Below, piece after piece: positions 38,321-48,870 of a DNA stretch of 64,000 bases. Source of the stretch: Pyrus communis (lineage: Eukaryota > Streptophyta > Magnoliopsida > Rosales > Rosaceae). The notes under the pieces are model-generated. The model searched no databases. It saw nothing but the letters and a program-made list of their open reading frames with translations, and had not been told where the DNA came from. Within the stretch, counting starts at the first letter, position 1. Every line of letters begins with the position of its first letter. The DNA lies in assembly GCF_963583255.1 (NCBI RefSeq), contig NC_084808.1, positions 27,732,300-27,796,299 of the forward strand, given 5' to 3'. The translations under genes and the position numbers were made by a program.

Positions 38321-38801
38321 AATGATTAAAAACCTCATCCGAAATTACAATTAAAATTATTTTGTATTATTTTATAAATAAAAAAAAACTAATATTTTAT
38401 TGCCTATTGCCAGGGCTATTGAAGTGTAACGGTGGAGATGTAAAAGGCGATTATTATTCATTAAGGGCAGTTACTGTTCACCAGGGTGGATTGAATAGTG
38501 AATAGCCTGGGGGGAGGGCTCCCACGCTAGAGTTGCTCTCAGAACTAGTTTCGATCGTTTGGTAAGCTTATGTACTTCTATAGCAGTTCAATTGTTTTTG
38601 TCGACAAAAATTCTAACAATGCTTCTTTAATTTTAGCTTTAAAGTAATGATTTTTCAATTAAAATGCATGATTATTGGTCTTTAATTCATTAAAATGTGC
38701 ATATATCGTCTTTTTCATTAATTCCATTGAAACGTTCAACAAAATAAGTCACATACCATGTACTTCAGGCTGAATGAATAGGCAAATTTGGAAAACTAAA
38801 T

Positions 38802-39092
38802 GAGAAAATTGTAGAAATAGTCACTAAACTTTCACCTAATTGAATAAATGGTCTCTCATTTTAAACCCAATTGAAAAAATGATCCTCAATTTAACACAAT
38901 TAGAGTAATAGTCCCTTAAAAATATTGATTATTTCAACATGACTCATTTTGTTGAAAGTTCTAACTGATGTGACGAAAATGACCATAATTGCACATTTTG
39001 AGAAATTAAGGGGCTAATGATCATGAATTTTTAGTTGAGGGATCATTGTTCTAAATGGATTAAAATTGAGAAACCATTATTACAATTTTCTC
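38802..39092. mobile_element. Inverted-repeat MITE, about 290 bp
   Basis: The left end GAGAAAATTGTAGAAATAGT and the complement of the right end GAGAAAATTGTAATAATGGT match. Inner parts also pair imperfectly (GGTCTCTCATTTTAA with TTAAAATTGAGAAACC). A poly-T run follows at about 39111. No target duplication was identified. Confidence 0.7.
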
Positions 39093-39523
39093 TTTTGTCG
39101 GAGACATAAGTTTTTTTTTTTTTTTTTTTTTTAAGCCGACTATTACTAGAATTTTTCTTTTTCATTAAATAGAGAAGAAAGTTCGAAAATATTATACTGA
39201 AAGAACTATTTAGAACAGCCGCGTACGAATTGGGGTGCGTCAAGGCCCAAGCAGCAGCCCAATCTATAAGTGGGCTTAGCTAAATACAGATTAAGCCCAA
39301 CACACAACCCATCATATTTTCGAGTTTTAACACCATCGAGCGGCTACTCCAACGACATAAACCTCCAATAACGGTCACATCAACGTCACTGTTCCCGCAC
39401 CACCTTCTTCTTCAAAGAACCTGTGACGGTTGTGCCGCTATTCAGTACAACTACCTGCGAATTTTAAATACTAAGCTCTTCTCCTTCATCAACCTTTCCG
39501 TTGCATTCTTCCAAGTCTTAGCA

Positions 39524-42500
39524 ATGGCAGCGCACCACAAGCTAGCTGTGATTCTTGAGAATCCTCAAAACGGCGCCGAATTCCTCCTCGTGAAACAGAC
39601 GTGACCGCCGAAGTTCGACGACGAAGAGTACGACTCGTACGTCGATTCCGACCTTTGGGACTTGCCATCCTCCCAATTGAACCTTCTAGAAGGACAATCG
39701 AAGCCCTCGATTGCACTGGCAGGCGCAGAACCGTGGTCGGGGAAGATCGATTTGGCAAAATTCGACTTCGAGTCGGCTCTCAACCAGGTATCGTGTGGTT
39801 TCAAATCGTCGAATTGTAATTTTTGGGTTTAGGGTTTTATATACTTATAAGTATTGGTTTAGTAGGTTCTGGAACAAGTAGGGTCTAAGGCAGCTGACGG
39901 TGGAGATTGGAGGTTGTCCAAGTACGTGGAGGAAGCTTAGTTCGGACCCGGGCCGCCCATCAATTCGGTGTTTATTAGGGGAAAATTGGTAGCTCCGGAG
40001 CAAAATTTACAAGGTTTGCTCATATCACTATCGCTTGAGCATTTCTTTGTTTTCCCTTTTTTAACTCTGTTTAATTTAGTAAGTAAATGTACTTCGTGTG
40101 AATTATATATGGTAATGGATATGATATTTTGGTGAGATATATGCAGCTTATGTTAGATTTACTTATGCAGAATCGTGTAAATGGATGTCTGTCCCGAGTT
40201 GTCTAAGCTGGCTTCTTGAAGTGAAACCAAGTAGTGATCGTGTGGGGCCATTGATAGTTGCCGGTCTTCTAAATGAATCTGAGAAATCGAGAGAGATGAA
40301 CATTCCATCCACCTTACCTTACCAGGTTTGCCGTGTGTTTTCGGTCTTATTAACTCCCTTATTTATTTCCATTATACGCTTTGTACTATTGTGTTCCCCC
40401 GGAGTAAAGATTGTCGTGATTGCAGGAGTACCCTCCTGGTGTTGTGCTTGTACCTATGGGAAGCAGGACAGGAAAACCTTTTTATACAACAAATCTGATT
40501 GTTTTTGCACCCAAACATGCTTCAAATGAATCTGTGAAGGATGATTTTATTGCTTGTGGAGATGCATTGATAGTGGACCCTGGATGCCGGTCTGAATTCC
40601 ATGAAGAGGTAAGACATGATAGTTTGCTCTGCTACCTCTGTAGTATGGTTTAGTTTTAGCTATTTATTGAAGCTCTTGGTAACCTGTTTTATACTTTATA
40701 CATTCAGCTCGCACAAATTGTAACTTCATTGCCAAGAAAGTTAGTTGTCTTTGTTACTCATCATCATCACGATCATGTGGATGGTAAGTTTTTTGGTAAA
40801 ACTAGACAAAATATGATAGGTCATTTTTTTATTTAACTTTTGTGTTTGGTCAAACTAAATTGATACGTAGACATTTGGTCTTTTTAACGTTTCCAGGTCT
40901 TTCAGTTATTCAGCGTTGCAATCCTGATGCTACTTTATTAGCACATGAAAATACCATGCGACGCATTGGAAAAGGTTGTTATCTTAACACTTTGTGTTTC
41001 CAGCGACTGAGAAGTCTAGTAATGAGGAGCTTAGCTCAATTTTGTGATTGTACCACATTTTACTGTGATTTCTAGATGAGGTCAATTTTGAAACTAACTT
41101 TAGATGAAGAGGAAAGACCTTTATTTCAAAGCGCTTGATATCCTAGTGTCTGTCCTCTTTTACAATTTCGGATTGTACATCAATAAAGTTTTTAAATTAA
41201 AAAGGTAGAATGACGGGTAGTCTTTTAGTAAGATGGAAGATGGATCCTTTATATGAGATTAGGGATATGAGTTGCTATTACCTTCTAGTTTACTATTTTA
41301 TTACTTTGGGCTGTTTGTTCTGCTCTTCTTAAGGTCTCCATATAAAATGTACTTCCTAATTTTATGGTAATATATGACGACAGATGACTGGTCTCTTGGC
41401 TTCACTGCAATTTCTGGAACTGAAGAGATTTGCATTGGTGGACAGCGATTGATTGCCGTTTTTTCTCCGGTATTTCTCACTTGACTTTCTTATTCTAAAT
41501 AAAATCATATTATGAAAGGAATTGGAATAGAGTGATGAACCTCACTACATTCCCTTTTTTTTCTCTTGCAGAAGTTCAATCTTTGATTTTAACCAGTAAA
41601 AGCCACTTGTTCTCAGATATTCTTAAGCTTATTATTTTTCCATTATTCTAATGAGTTATTAACTGTTTGGTAATCTTGATATCCTTGCTGAAACGTTGGT
41701 ACCAATGCTTTATGCTTTCTTAGGGAAAAAAAGCATACTGTAGGTTTTGGTTTCATATTTACAACTAATGATATAGAGTTTTACTGATTTAGTCTTTCTA
41801 TTTGATATAACTTCTGAAATTAATCTACTATGCAGTTTGAAAATAACATTTTTTTTTTGTTTATTTATTTACTTTAATTCAGGGGCATACAGATGGGCAT
41901 ATGGCACTGCTCCATGCTAGTACTCACTCATTGATTGTCGGCGATCATTGTGTGGGGTGAGATAGAAGAGAATTCTTCTTTGTTATGAGCACCCCTATCT
42001 ATGATTTGATCAGCCCCTTGCTTGTGAAAACCTGTTGTAAACTTTATGCTATATTACAAATCAACTGCCTTGCTTTAGGCAAAAATTCTAATTTATGGTG
42101 TTTTCCTCTTTTGCACTTACACCAGCAATAGAAAATATCTGTGCCTTCTTGTTTACTTTTTTAGGTCGGTTTATGTTTCTAGCTTTGCCTATCCCCCAAA
42201 GTTTCCTATTCTTTTTCAGTTTTGGTTCTCGAAATTAGGTTTTATAATAGCTCCGACTTTTTTACCTGTTGGGACTGCTCTGCTGAAAAAAATAACTTTG
42301 GTTTGTTGCAGACAAGGTAGTGCTGTACTGGATGTTTCTGGTGGGGGAAATATGACTGTAAGTAAAATCATCATCAATGTTCTTGGCCTAAAAACTATAA
42401 TTCAGAAAAGGATTATCATGGCACCATATTAGATGTATTCAGACAGAGGAGTCTTACCTTTCAGGAACCGCAGAGCTAGAGAAAGTTCTGTCTTGAAAGC

Positions 42501-43438
42501 GATAGAAAATGGAGCAGAAACATTGTTTGACATAGTTTCCACTGTATATTCGGAGATTGATCGTAGCATTTGGATTCATTGTGCATCTAATGTGAGGCTT
42601 CATGTGGATCATCTTGCCCAGCAAGATAAGTTACCAAAGGTAACATTTTCCTGGTTTCATGACGTAATCTTTAACTTGGTCCTACATCAATGCAACTTTA
42701 ACATGCACGTAGGTTGATGATTTGGTGAACGCCAGACACATTGTTCTTGAAGCATATACATGTAAAGTTCCAATTCAAACAATTCCCTTTAAGGTGTGCA
42801 GGGATTCTCTTTAGAAACTTTCCATAGCAGTTTGGCTGCATTCTTTACCAAGGTGGGAATTTATGAGCCCAAGTGAGGAAGCTGCTCTCTCTTTGGCCCT
42901 TTCACAAACTACCTTTAGGTTAGATCACTAAACTTGCATTTTCGCCCGAAATGATATATGATTATTTGGATATAACTTAACATGAAAATTCGTTGATGAA
43001 GCTCCATTTGCAGCTTAATTGAATCCTTGAAATATACAGAGCCCAGACACAGAGTCTTGAATGTTTGTGAATTGAATTATATCATATCCGTTTTTCCGGT
43101 CTGATATGTTACTTACAGAGAGATGATCTTTTTCGTTATTTGATCATTGTACCCTTATCAATTTAGCATCGAAGAGTAAAATATTTTTTCCAATGTTGGT
43201 TATTAACTCACATGGGGCTTATCAAAGCTTGCTGCATTACTTCGTGCAGGAATTTTCGATTCAGAGGTTTCAAAAAACTTGTAGGCTGCACTTCCTCTCT
43301 CGATGGATTTGGGCATATTTAAGTAGTGGTGTCAGGTTAAATTGTTGGAAGCCATGGAAACCTCAGGTTCTTATTGCCAGGGCAGTGGCTAGCTTTGCTG
43401 TGTTTTACTTGTTTAAAAACAGGTTCGTTCCAAATTAG
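39524..43438 (+). pseudogene. Metallo-beta-lactamase-fold (LACTB2-like) hydrolase pseudogene
   Basis: Exon remnants with usable junctions: 39524-39787, 39866-40013, 40147-40325, 40426-40608, 40708-40783, 40897-40974, 41384-41469, 41883-41956, 42312-42357, 42433-42639 and 43250-43438. The product resembles plant metallo-beta-lactamase family proteins (Arabidopsis At4g33540 type): DSDLWDLPSSQLN, the metal-binding VTHHHHDHVDG, GHTDGHMALLH and LIVGDHCVG. TGA at 39602-39604 stands where Arg is expected and TAG at 39938-39940 interrupts KYVEEA-FGP. After GGGNMT the whole exon expected to carry the PMHG metal-binding region (about 35 residues) is absent, and the frame resumes at RNRRARE. Reading frame and splice sites are otherwise well kept, so inactivation looks fairly recent. 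An unusual but functional variant is less likely. Confidence 0.82.
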
Positions 43439-43793
43439 ACTTGTTTTAGAATGTAGAGGCTGTAATTGTATCTTAGCGTACTCGGGATGAGAAGCGTATG
43501 AAATTTTTAAATCTCAAATGTCAAAATTGTACAACTCTCTTTGTTTAGTACCAGTGACATTCTTCCGTCGAAGTCAAGACTCCCAAGATCCCGAGAAAAA
43601 CCTTGGTTGGCAGGACGGGCTTACACGCCTATGTGTCTCTCTCGCATCATGGTCACGACTCACTTGACGAGTGAGATTAACACAGGGCATAGACGCTCGT
43701 CCCATGCAAGTGTTTCCTTGAGGCTTCTTTTCGGTGCTTTGGTCCATTGCCAATTCCCTTGAAAAAGATTCTTAACCCAATTGCGTTCACAGC

Positions 43794-44021
43794 ATGAAAG
43801 TAGAAAGGGTCCCCAATTATCCTAAAAGGATGGAACTGAAGGACGTGACAGCAAAGTTTCTCAATCGGTTAAGAGACGGATTTAATTGTAATTGCAATGG
43901 TGGCGTGAGTTCCATATGCCATCTCTTTGCAATAAAGTTTCATCTAATTACGCTGGAGCAATTGTTAAGAATTACTATTCATCTTTTGAATTTAACACCT
44001 GAAATTGAAAATGTAAGATAG
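43794..44021 (+). pseudogene. Relic of a GT14 glycosyltransferase C-terminus
   Basis: The translation contains DVTAKFLNRLRDG, a Cys/Asn-Gly segment and LFAIKFHLITLEQLLR. These line up in order with DVTVEVLNSMRNG, CIYNG and LFARKFGPGTLERLLR of the intact gene at 48871-50716. Only the last 65 or so codons are recognisable; several key residues are changed (the FLFARKF block reads HLFAIKF). It lies on the same strand as the GT14 array, about 4.8 kb upstream. Confidence 0.7.
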
Positions 44022-44026
44022 ACCAG

Positions 44027-44225
44027 TTGAATAAAGCAGTATGTCCATAACTTTGTACAAAAAGTTGCCAATTGGAGCAAAGACAGGTGCATTGACTGGC
44101 GGAAGAGCCTCAGAATTCCCTTTACCCTTGTCTTCTAACTTTTTTCGTTTTGCTTTAGGACCACGGGCACCAAATTTTACATTCGAACGGAAAATTGGAG
44201 TCCACCACCAGTCCACCACCACCAA
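44027..44225 (-). other. Unassigned open frame, possible gene fragment
   Basis: The - strand frame reads with protein-like composition (KFGARGPKAKRKKLEDKGKG, then LPPVNAPVFAPIGNFLYKV). I do not recognise a family. It has no proven start or splice sites and lies in repeat-rich DNA, so it may be a fragment of a captured or dead gene, or chance. Confidence 0.25.
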
Positions 44226-44671
44226 GTAATTGGGTATTATATTTCATTCACATGAAAAAAATACATGCATGTTAGTATTTATGTTCCATCCATTCCGTGA
44301 TAATGAGGGATTTTGTAATTTTGTTTTCTTTTATCCTTCCCGGTTGATTTTTCGAATTGACAAGTCGAAGTCACGTCGCTTTTTGCATATTGACAAGTAA
44401 ATCCACATGGCTTAGTAAAGTGACATTTTAATTCAACTCTAATTCGAAAATATCTCAACTCCGACTTAAAATGAATTTAATAATTTTGATTTTAAGTTGT
44501 GATTGAGGGTTTGAAATTGTTGTGTTTTCTAAATTAAGAATAATCAGCTATAAAATAAATAGTTAAGTTTTTGATAAGTTATATTTCAAAAGTAATGTGA
44601 GTATGAAAAACAGTGTAAAAATGTTTGACAAATTATAATATACAAGTGATAATTATATATAATTAAAAAGT

Positions 44672-45168
44672 GGGCATAGTAGTGGGGGTGGTGGCAACGG
44701 CAATTGTGGTGTGGGCAATGGTGACAATGACAATGGTGGAGTTATGGTGACAGTGCCAATAATAGGGTGTGTTAGAAGTGGTGACATCGGTGTGGTGGTG
44801 GTGGAGGCGGCATTGTTGGTGGTGGCAATAATGGTTGCAGTGATGTGGGCAATAGTGTAAGGTCGGTGGTTGTAGTCGTAGGTGGTGACGGCAATGGCGG
44901 AAGCCATGAGTTTTTTTTTTTTGGGAGGGGGGGTGGGGTGGGGCGGTGCTGTTGCAGTAATTGTGGAGTGCGGTGGGGTGGGGTGGGGTGTGGTGGCTGG
45001 AGTGTAGAGGTAATAATGGTAAGAGGCTATGATAGCGGCAATGGTGACGGTTGTGATTGTGGTGGCAGTTGTTTGTTATTGTGGTGGTGTTGGCAACAGT
45101 GGTGGTGGTATTGTGGTGGTGGTGTAAGGTTAATAGTTGTAGTGGTAAGTGTTGTGCTTACTTTGTTT
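44672..45168. repeat. GGT/GGN-rich low-complexity tract
   Basis: About 500 bases of degenerate GGTGG/GGCGG/GTGGTG triplets, strongly G-rich on the + strand, with a T run and G run near 44909-44945. Open frames on both strands (Gly-rich on +, Thr/Pro-rich on -) are by-products of the composition. Confidence 0.8.
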
Positions 45169-45284
45169 TCCAATGGAGAAAATAAAGTGCAGAAGAGTCA
45201 ATAATGTCATTTTAAGAAATTAAAAGAGTATAACAAGAATTAAAATGATTCATTAAAGGCTCAAGTTCACTAGTTTTTAAATTC

Positions 45285-45791
45285 GAATGAGGATCCTCTC
45301 CGGATCCTTTTTGTGAAGATCCTGGAGGAGATTCTTCAATTGTGTCTGTTTATCATATATCGTACGATAAAAAATTATTGTAAATTCTTTTATTTCAAAC
45401 TGAATAAATAGTACTTAACGAAAACGTACGATGTACGATAAATAGACACAATTAAAAAAATTTCAAAATCCTTATAAAAAGAAGGGTTGTGATTTTCACA
45501 CACATTTAACTACTTTTGCCACACCCCTCCATATTTTTTAATACTTAATTGGTATCCTACTATTTAATCTTCCATATATACCATATATACCCTTTCTATT
45601 TAATCTTCCATATATACCCCTCCCTATTTAATCTTTCATTAATTACCATCAACAAGTAGAAAGGGTATATATGGAAGATTAAATAGTAGGATACCAATTA
45701 AGTATTAAAAAATAAGAAAGAATGTGGAAAAAATAGTTAAGGGTGTGTAAAAATCACAACCCTAAGAAGAATTCAGAAAGAATTCTCATTC
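45285..45791. mobile_element. GGATC-family MITE, copy 4, split by another MITE
   Basis: The left end GAATGAGGATCCTCTCCGGA and the right end GAAAGAATTCTCATTC are inverted counterparts. The core (CATATATCGTACGATAAA, GAATAAATAGTACTTAACG, CGTACGATGTACGATAAAT) matches copies 1-3. The right arm is interrupted at 45484-45763 by a second element; removing it restores one continuous right arm. Confidence 0.72.
45484..45763. mobile_element. Long-hairpin MITE (Mutator-like), nested, 280 bp
   Basis: The ends GGGTTGTGATTTTCACACAC and GTGTGTAAAAATCACAACCC are inverted, and the arms pair over about 100 bases (ACTTAATTGGTATCCTACTA with TAGTAGGATACCAATTAAGT). The 9-base flanks are TAAAAAGAA and TAAGAAGAA, eight of nine alike, which suits a Mutator-type 9-bp target duplication. 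Confidence 0.85.
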
Positions 45792-46153
45792 TTTAAATTC
45801 AACCTACGTACACATTTTTAAAAAGTGTTGTTTGGAAGCCATTAGTGAAATAGTTTTTGTTGAAGAAAGTAAAATAAACTAAGTCATGTACGAACGATGA
45901 TTGCGACAAAAAAAAAAAACGAACGATGATGACTTGACAATGGCGAGATGCGTGCAAGCGCAGCCCATTTTGGAATGTTTGACACGCCAATGCTTTATTA
46001 GCCCCACCCTCCAAGAGGGCCAACACCATTTCTTTTTTGTGTAGATATTAATACAGGGACCGGTGCCTTGTTGTCAGCTGCTGATTTACTTGCACGGATT
46101 ACGCACAGTTTCTTTTCACGCTCATCACTTCTATTCTGTATCTAAAATGGGGA

Positions 46154-46371
46154 TCTAGATTGTTTGTCCTCCTGATCCATCCCGTACCCTTTTTATCAAT
46201 TTCTATTTTTGTGGTCATGGTTAACACACGTTAATATTTTATATTCTCATTGCTTTTTGTCTTATTATTTCTATAAAAAAATCAATATAAAATGTTGATG
46301 TGACTTAACCGTTATCACAGAAATAAGAGGAGATGAGAAGAGTATGGGATGGGAAGGGCAGACAATCCAGT
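46154..46371. repeat. Inverted-repeat element related to 20046-20225
   Basis: The left arm AGATTGTTTGTCCTCCTGAT and the complement of the right arm (GGATTGTCTGCCCTTCCCAT) are similar. The core AAAATCAATATAAAATGTTG followed by TGACTTAACCGTTATCAC corresponds to that of 20046-20225. It abuts the Harbinger derivative at 46378. Confidence 0.55.
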
Positions 46372-46377
46372 TCCTAA

Positions 46378-47132
46378 GAGCAGCTCCAGCGGGAGCTTTT
46401 GCACGATGGACAGGCTTCAGCACAGGACCTGATTGCCCGAGGGAGGAAGTCCAGCGTTGGCTGGGAGGGAGCCCGAGCAGGCTCGAACGCTAGGCTGGTG
46501 GATTCGTGCCAGCCCGAGAGCCTGAGGTGGTTCTGACGTCAGCTGACGTTAGACGCCTTTTTTAATTTTTTTTCTGTCAGGTTCTGGATCAGTGAGGCCG
46601 AAAACGAGGAAATTGAAGTTGGGTGTGCAGAGGTGGGTGAGGGCGAAGGATATGGAGGTGAGTTCCGGCGGGGACATGTGGGGTGTTGACGAGGTGTTTG
46701 ATGATGAAATGGCATAGTGAAGAAGTGCATCCAGGACTGTGGGCGGGAGGGGGAGTATAGAGGTGGGGGTGAGGGAAGAGGTGGGGAGGGTTTGGTGAAT
46801 GGTGGTGCTAATGAGAGTGAGGGTGAATGCGAGGGTGAAGAAGGTGAAGAAGAAGAGGAGCCACAGGCGGTGGCTTCCGCCGTTTGTCGATTACTTGGTG
46901 TTCATTTCAACAGAGAGAGAGATGCTGCTTTTTCTTTGTCTTTTTTTAATTATCTTGGTATTATTTTATGAATAAAAAAAATACTAGTATTTTATTGTCT
47001 ATTGCCAAGGCTATTGAAGTGTAACGGTGAAGATGCAAAAAGCGGTTATTGTTCATTAAGGGCAGTTATTGTTCATTGGGTAGATAACATAGTGTATTGC
47101 TTAGGGGGGCCTTTCCCACAATGGAACTGCTC
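46378..47132. mobile_element. Nonautonomous Harbinger derivative, 755 bp, TAA target duplication
   Basis: The ends GAGCAGCTCCAGCGGGAG and (complement of the right end) GAGCAGTTCCATTGTGG resemble those of the 4.4-kb element at 34134-38538. TAA flanks both sides (46375-46377 and 47133-47135). The right 170 bases match the larger element closely (CTATTGAAGTGTAACGGTG, CATTAAGGGCAGTTA), and the left part shares the CAGG...TTTTTTTTCTGTCAGG region. Both coding genes are missing. Confidence 0.9.
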
Positions 47133-48870
47133 TAAAATGGAGTGTCATATAGGGTAGAAAAATTGATGGGATTCGGATCTAAATCCCTTATAATTTGCTT
47201 AAAGCCGAACAAAACAAAGTACTCAACATCATATACAAATTTGAATTCTGGTCCTGGAAGGTGAATATAGATCACCGCCGAAAATCACTGCAACAACAGC
47301 TGAGAAATTTTTTATAATGTTTACTTTTGGGATTTTTAGTGTGCACTGATATATAGTATACGTAAAAAAATTTAGCCATTAGATCTTTAGTTGTTAAATT
47401 CTTAGCTGCACATTCATTCATTTGATACGTGTCATACATTGTAGCATAATAGAGTTTTCGGGTCCTTATTTCCTCTAAGTTTCCTATTTTATTATGCATG
47501 GAATTTCATGAAAAGGGGTAAGGGAATAAAATAATTGGGAGATTGGAATGGTCAAAGTTTTTTAGTATAACAATATATTTTACACTTAAAAAAATGAGAG
47601 TTTAATTAAACCATATAATGAATAACCTAATTTGATATCGAATTCGTTATCTATAATATTCAAACTTAAAATTTTTCACTTATAAATAAAAAAAAATATC
47701 ATCAAATCGTAATATTGAGCGACTGAATTCTGTCAAAGTTAGCTGCCTTGATTTTCAAAAGAAGATTCCTGTGATTTATCATTGCATGATTTGATTTGTT
47801 TGCATGGGATTGGTAAAAGGCCGTCGGCCATGCAATCTGGAAGTTTTCTGGTTCCCAAAAGTCTGGGGGTGTTTGAATGGTCAAACGAAAACGTGTACTG
47901 GAAGTTACGTCTTTCACATGGACAATTATAGTCCTTAATACTTTTAATTAAAATTATTAATTGGCGGCTTTAATATTCCAACTTCAAAGTCCAATTAATG
48001 CCGAAAATAACGCCTCCGTCGTTTCAAAATTTTCAGCTTAACTGTGAGTAAACGACGACGGCTCCCTAAAAACAAAGACTTTTTTGCCTTTTTCTTCTTT
48101 AATTTATATATATTTCAATTTATATTAAAATAAATTATGGATCCTGGTATTGTGTATTTGCAAATTTAAAAGCGTTACGTTTTTACCTTAATTACGATTA
48201 ATAAAATGAAAGAACTTTGCCAAACAAACATAATTAAATAAATAACACTAATAACATAAAAAAGAGAGAGATTAATTGAAACTCAAATTCCAAATTGTTG
48301 AAGGATTGAGATTGGAGAGTTGTATCCCTACCCCATCCCCATGGCCTTACGAAGCCATGAAAGCATACGGCCGCCTATAGTTACCAGCCTTCCCCAACCC
48401 ATAAATTTAAGCCAGCCACCGACCTTTCTTCTCTAACTCTCTCTCTCTTTCCCTGCTCCCTGCCTCCCTCCCTCCCTAACTTCTCCATTCTTCTCCCCAC
48501 TCTGCCTTGTACTTCGATTCCTGGCACGAATACCTTATCCTTTCAGGATTTGTTCAAAGTGATTTGCTTTTGGTTTCAGATTTCGATTCGGATTCTTCGG
48601 TTAATATCCCAAAAAAGATACTTTGATATATCACTATATACATACATATATATATATATATATATGTATGTATATATATTGAAGCAGCTTCGTAGCAGGA
48701 ACCTCGTCATCTGTTCAAAAAGGCATATAGATTCAGACCCATAATCTAAGTATTTGTCAAAATATCATATCCCACGAGTTTGAGTGGACTTTTTCTTCTG
48801 GATCAACCCTCTGAAGCCATAACAGAAGCATTGATCAAATTTTCTTGTAAATATTATTTTTGTTAGTAGA
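47133..48870. other. Intergenic region and leader before the GT14 array
   Basis: No gene is seen. A (TA)n microsatellite lies at about 48645-48680. CT-rich sequence at about 48425-48500, followed by a long AT-rich stretch, probably represents the promoter and 5' leader of the first GT14 gene. A 5' intron cannot be excluded. Confidence 0.5.

Larger units (their letters stand above)
34134..38538. mobile_element. PIF/Harbinger DNA transposon, 4405 bp, decayed but complete at both ends
   Basis: The terminal inverted repeats start GAGCAACTCCACCGTGG on the left and, complemented from the right end, GAGCAACTCTAGCGTGG. TCA occurs on both sides (34131-34133 and 38539-38541), a 3-bp duplication. Inside are the two genes expected of the superfamily, transcribed towards each other: a Myb/SANT-like ORF1 on the + strand (34888-36024) and a DDE transposase on the - strand (37745-36431). 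Both carry nonsense codons, so the copy is not autonomous now. A repeat array lies at 37905-38320 near the right end. Confidence 0.92.

Noticed and set aside
44653..45204. Gly-rich (+) and Thr/Pro-rich (-) open frames of up to 119 codons
   Set aside because: They are explained by the degenerate GGT repeat; no start context or domain.
46717..46971. Glu/Gly-rich 84-codon frame
   Set aside because: It lies inside the nonautonomous Harbinger derivative and reflects GGGTGAGG-type repeats rather than a gene.
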